From contig CAJQQW010000134.1 of NCBI GenBank assembly GCA_905480565.1, positions 1-14,860 on the forward strand: DNA of 14,860 nt, in the 5' to 3' direction. The notes beneath the pieces are model-generated. The model ran no database searches. It was not told where the DNA came from and saw nothing but the letters and a program-made list of their open reading frames with translations. Shown here piece after piece: positions 14,186-14,860 of this stretch. The stretch's first letter is position 1, and each line of letters opens with the position of its first letter. The stretch is from an uncultured Halioglobus sp. (GTDB taxonomy: Bacteria; Pseudomonadota; Gammaproteobacteria; Pseudomonadales; Halieaceae). A program made the position numbers and the translations under genes.

Positions 14186-14578
14186 TCAATTTTTCAGCGA
14201 CAACAGCTTGGCCAGGCTCTGGAACCACAATAGATACAGCGGATTACCCTGTATCGTGATTCGCTTATCCTGAAGCCCGCTTATCATCTGAAGCTGCTTA
14301 TCCTTCCCGGTCAGTGTCTGGTAACCCGTGGCCGCGCTATCGAAGACGATTGCAATGGTTGGCTCATGGGCACGGCTGAGAAATACCGGTTTGCTTGACC
14401 TCCCCGGATAACTCATCACCTTCTGGTTCTGGATAATGAAATGACGGGCGTATCCGCCTTCACAGCCAATCTCCAGGGTAAGATCCTGGCCCTCGAGTTT
14501 GCGCCTGAACCTGGGATTGCTCTTACTGGCTCTCTCCAGCATAAAACCGAGAATCCACAGTACGATCCTGAATCTCAT
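14186..14578 (-). CDS. Small SCP2-like protein, probable
   Basis: A protein of 130 residues. The pattern fits the sterol-carrier-protein-2 fold: a helix with ASKSNPRFRRKL, a strand LTLEIG, a strand HFIIQNQKVMSYPG, FDSAATGYQTLTG, and a final strand-helix with RITIQGNPLYLLWFQSLAKLL. Such proteins bind hydrophobic ligands such as sterols or acyl-CoA and are common in steroid and terpenoid degradation clusters. The first 14 residues are hydrophobic (IVLWILGFML) and could dock it at the membrane. The gene starts 15 bp after the monooxygenase stop and ends 24 bp before the SDR, indicating one transcript. The family call rests on pattern resemblance only; it could also be an unassigned conserved protein. 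Confidence 0.55.
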   Translation of the reverse strand: MRFRIVLWILGFMLERASKSNPRFRRKLEGQDLTLEIGCEGGYARHFIIQNQKVMSYPGRSSKPVFLSRAHEPTIAIVFDSAATGYQTLTGKDKQLQMISGLQDKRITIQGNPLYLLWFQSLAKLLSLKN

Positions 14579-14593
14579 TTTCGTTTCCCCCCG

Positions 14594-14860
14594 TTAGAGA
14601 ACGCTGGCGCATTCATCGAACGCCACAAACTTCGCGACAGCCCTGCTCAACGCTTCATTCATGTCCATCGCCGTAATTACAGCATCGACGAGGCGATCAG
14701 CGATATGCCCATCGGGCCGCACGATTACCACCTGCGCTTCGTTCATACCCATCTTCACCAGGCTCTCATCATCTGCGGCAAAGTCGGTATTTTCGGTTTT
14801 CACCTTGCAGGGAACTTCGCTCCCAAGTGCCGGAAGCGCAACGCCATCCCGTACAATGAG
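14594..14860 (-). CDS. C-terminal part of an FAD-dependent aromatic monooxygenase (5' end outside window)
   Basis: The minus strand is open in frame from the window edge to TAA at 14594-14596, giving the last 88 residues. The segment VVIVRPDGHIADR is typical of the C-terminal thioredoxin-like domain of PHBH-family flavoprotein hydroxylases (MhpA/phenol-hydroxylase type; usually L-V-R-P-D-G-H-V-A-W-R). The NADPH- and FAD-binding domains lie outside the window. The expected role is ring hydroxylation to a catechol, which would suit the extradiol dioxygenase at the other end of the block. It is the most upstream gene seen of the minus-strand run. Confidence 0.7.
   Translation of the reverse strand, partial: LIVRDGVALPALGSEVPCKVKTENTDFAADDESLVKMGMNEAQVVIVRPDGHIADRLVDAVITAMDMNEALSRAVAKFVAFDECASVL

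Overview
The window looks like chromosomal DNA of a marine-type gammaproteobacterium; Halieaceae, Spongiibacteraceae or a related Cellvibrionales lineage is my guess. This rests on gene content (TonB receptor, formylglycine sulfatase, extradiol dioxygenase, SCP2-like protein, several SDRs, MaoC, DUF1330) and moderate GC, not on a marker gene. It is an accessory catabolic region. I see no rRNA, tRNA or CRISPR.

Layout. 1-744: the 3' end of an unrecognised Ala-rich protein, then a DUF1330-type protein. 781-993: an orphan copy (R1) of the sequence that follows a serine-recombinase gene. It cuts off the start of an exported-protein gene on the minus strand (1104 downwards). 1310-1933 (-): a membrane-anchored DUF1330-like protein, divergent from an SDR (2130-2918, +). 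2989-3570 (-): a TetR regulator. 3802 to about 7238 (+): an operon of MaoC hydratase, a frameshifted SDR, a six-Cys membrane-anchored protein, an HSL-type esterase, and an enoyl-CoA hydratase that breaks off and runs into the C-terminal part of a large serine recombinase (to 7990). R2 (7988-8199), the second copy of the recombinase 3' flank, follows. 8418-14860 (-): a second, probably co-transcribed catabolic block. In transcription order it holds an FAD monooxygenase (partial), an SCP2-like protein, a non-canonical SDR, a TonB-dependent receptor, a sulfatase and an extradiol dioxygenase.

How it may work. The left block appears to be a small TetR regulon. Near-identical GTGCCA/TGGCAC palindromes lie exactly over the -10 boxes of the 2130 SDR promoter and the MaoC-operon promoter, on either side of the regulator gene. 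Its enzymes (hydratase, dehydrogenases, esterase, beta-oxidation enzyme) suit side-chain or ester catabolism of a hydrophobic compound. The right block suits outer-membrane import, desulfation, ring hydroxylation and meta-cleavage of a sulfated aromatic or steroid-like compound. The substrate is inferred only.

The left block shows decay: a one-base deletion in the catalytic Tyr codon of the second SDR, loss of more than half of the enoyl-CoA hydratase gene, and a recombinase without its catalytic domain. The most unusual signals are the paired recombinase-tail repeats, whose 59-bp core is far better conserved than the rest, and the shared operator/-10 architecture.
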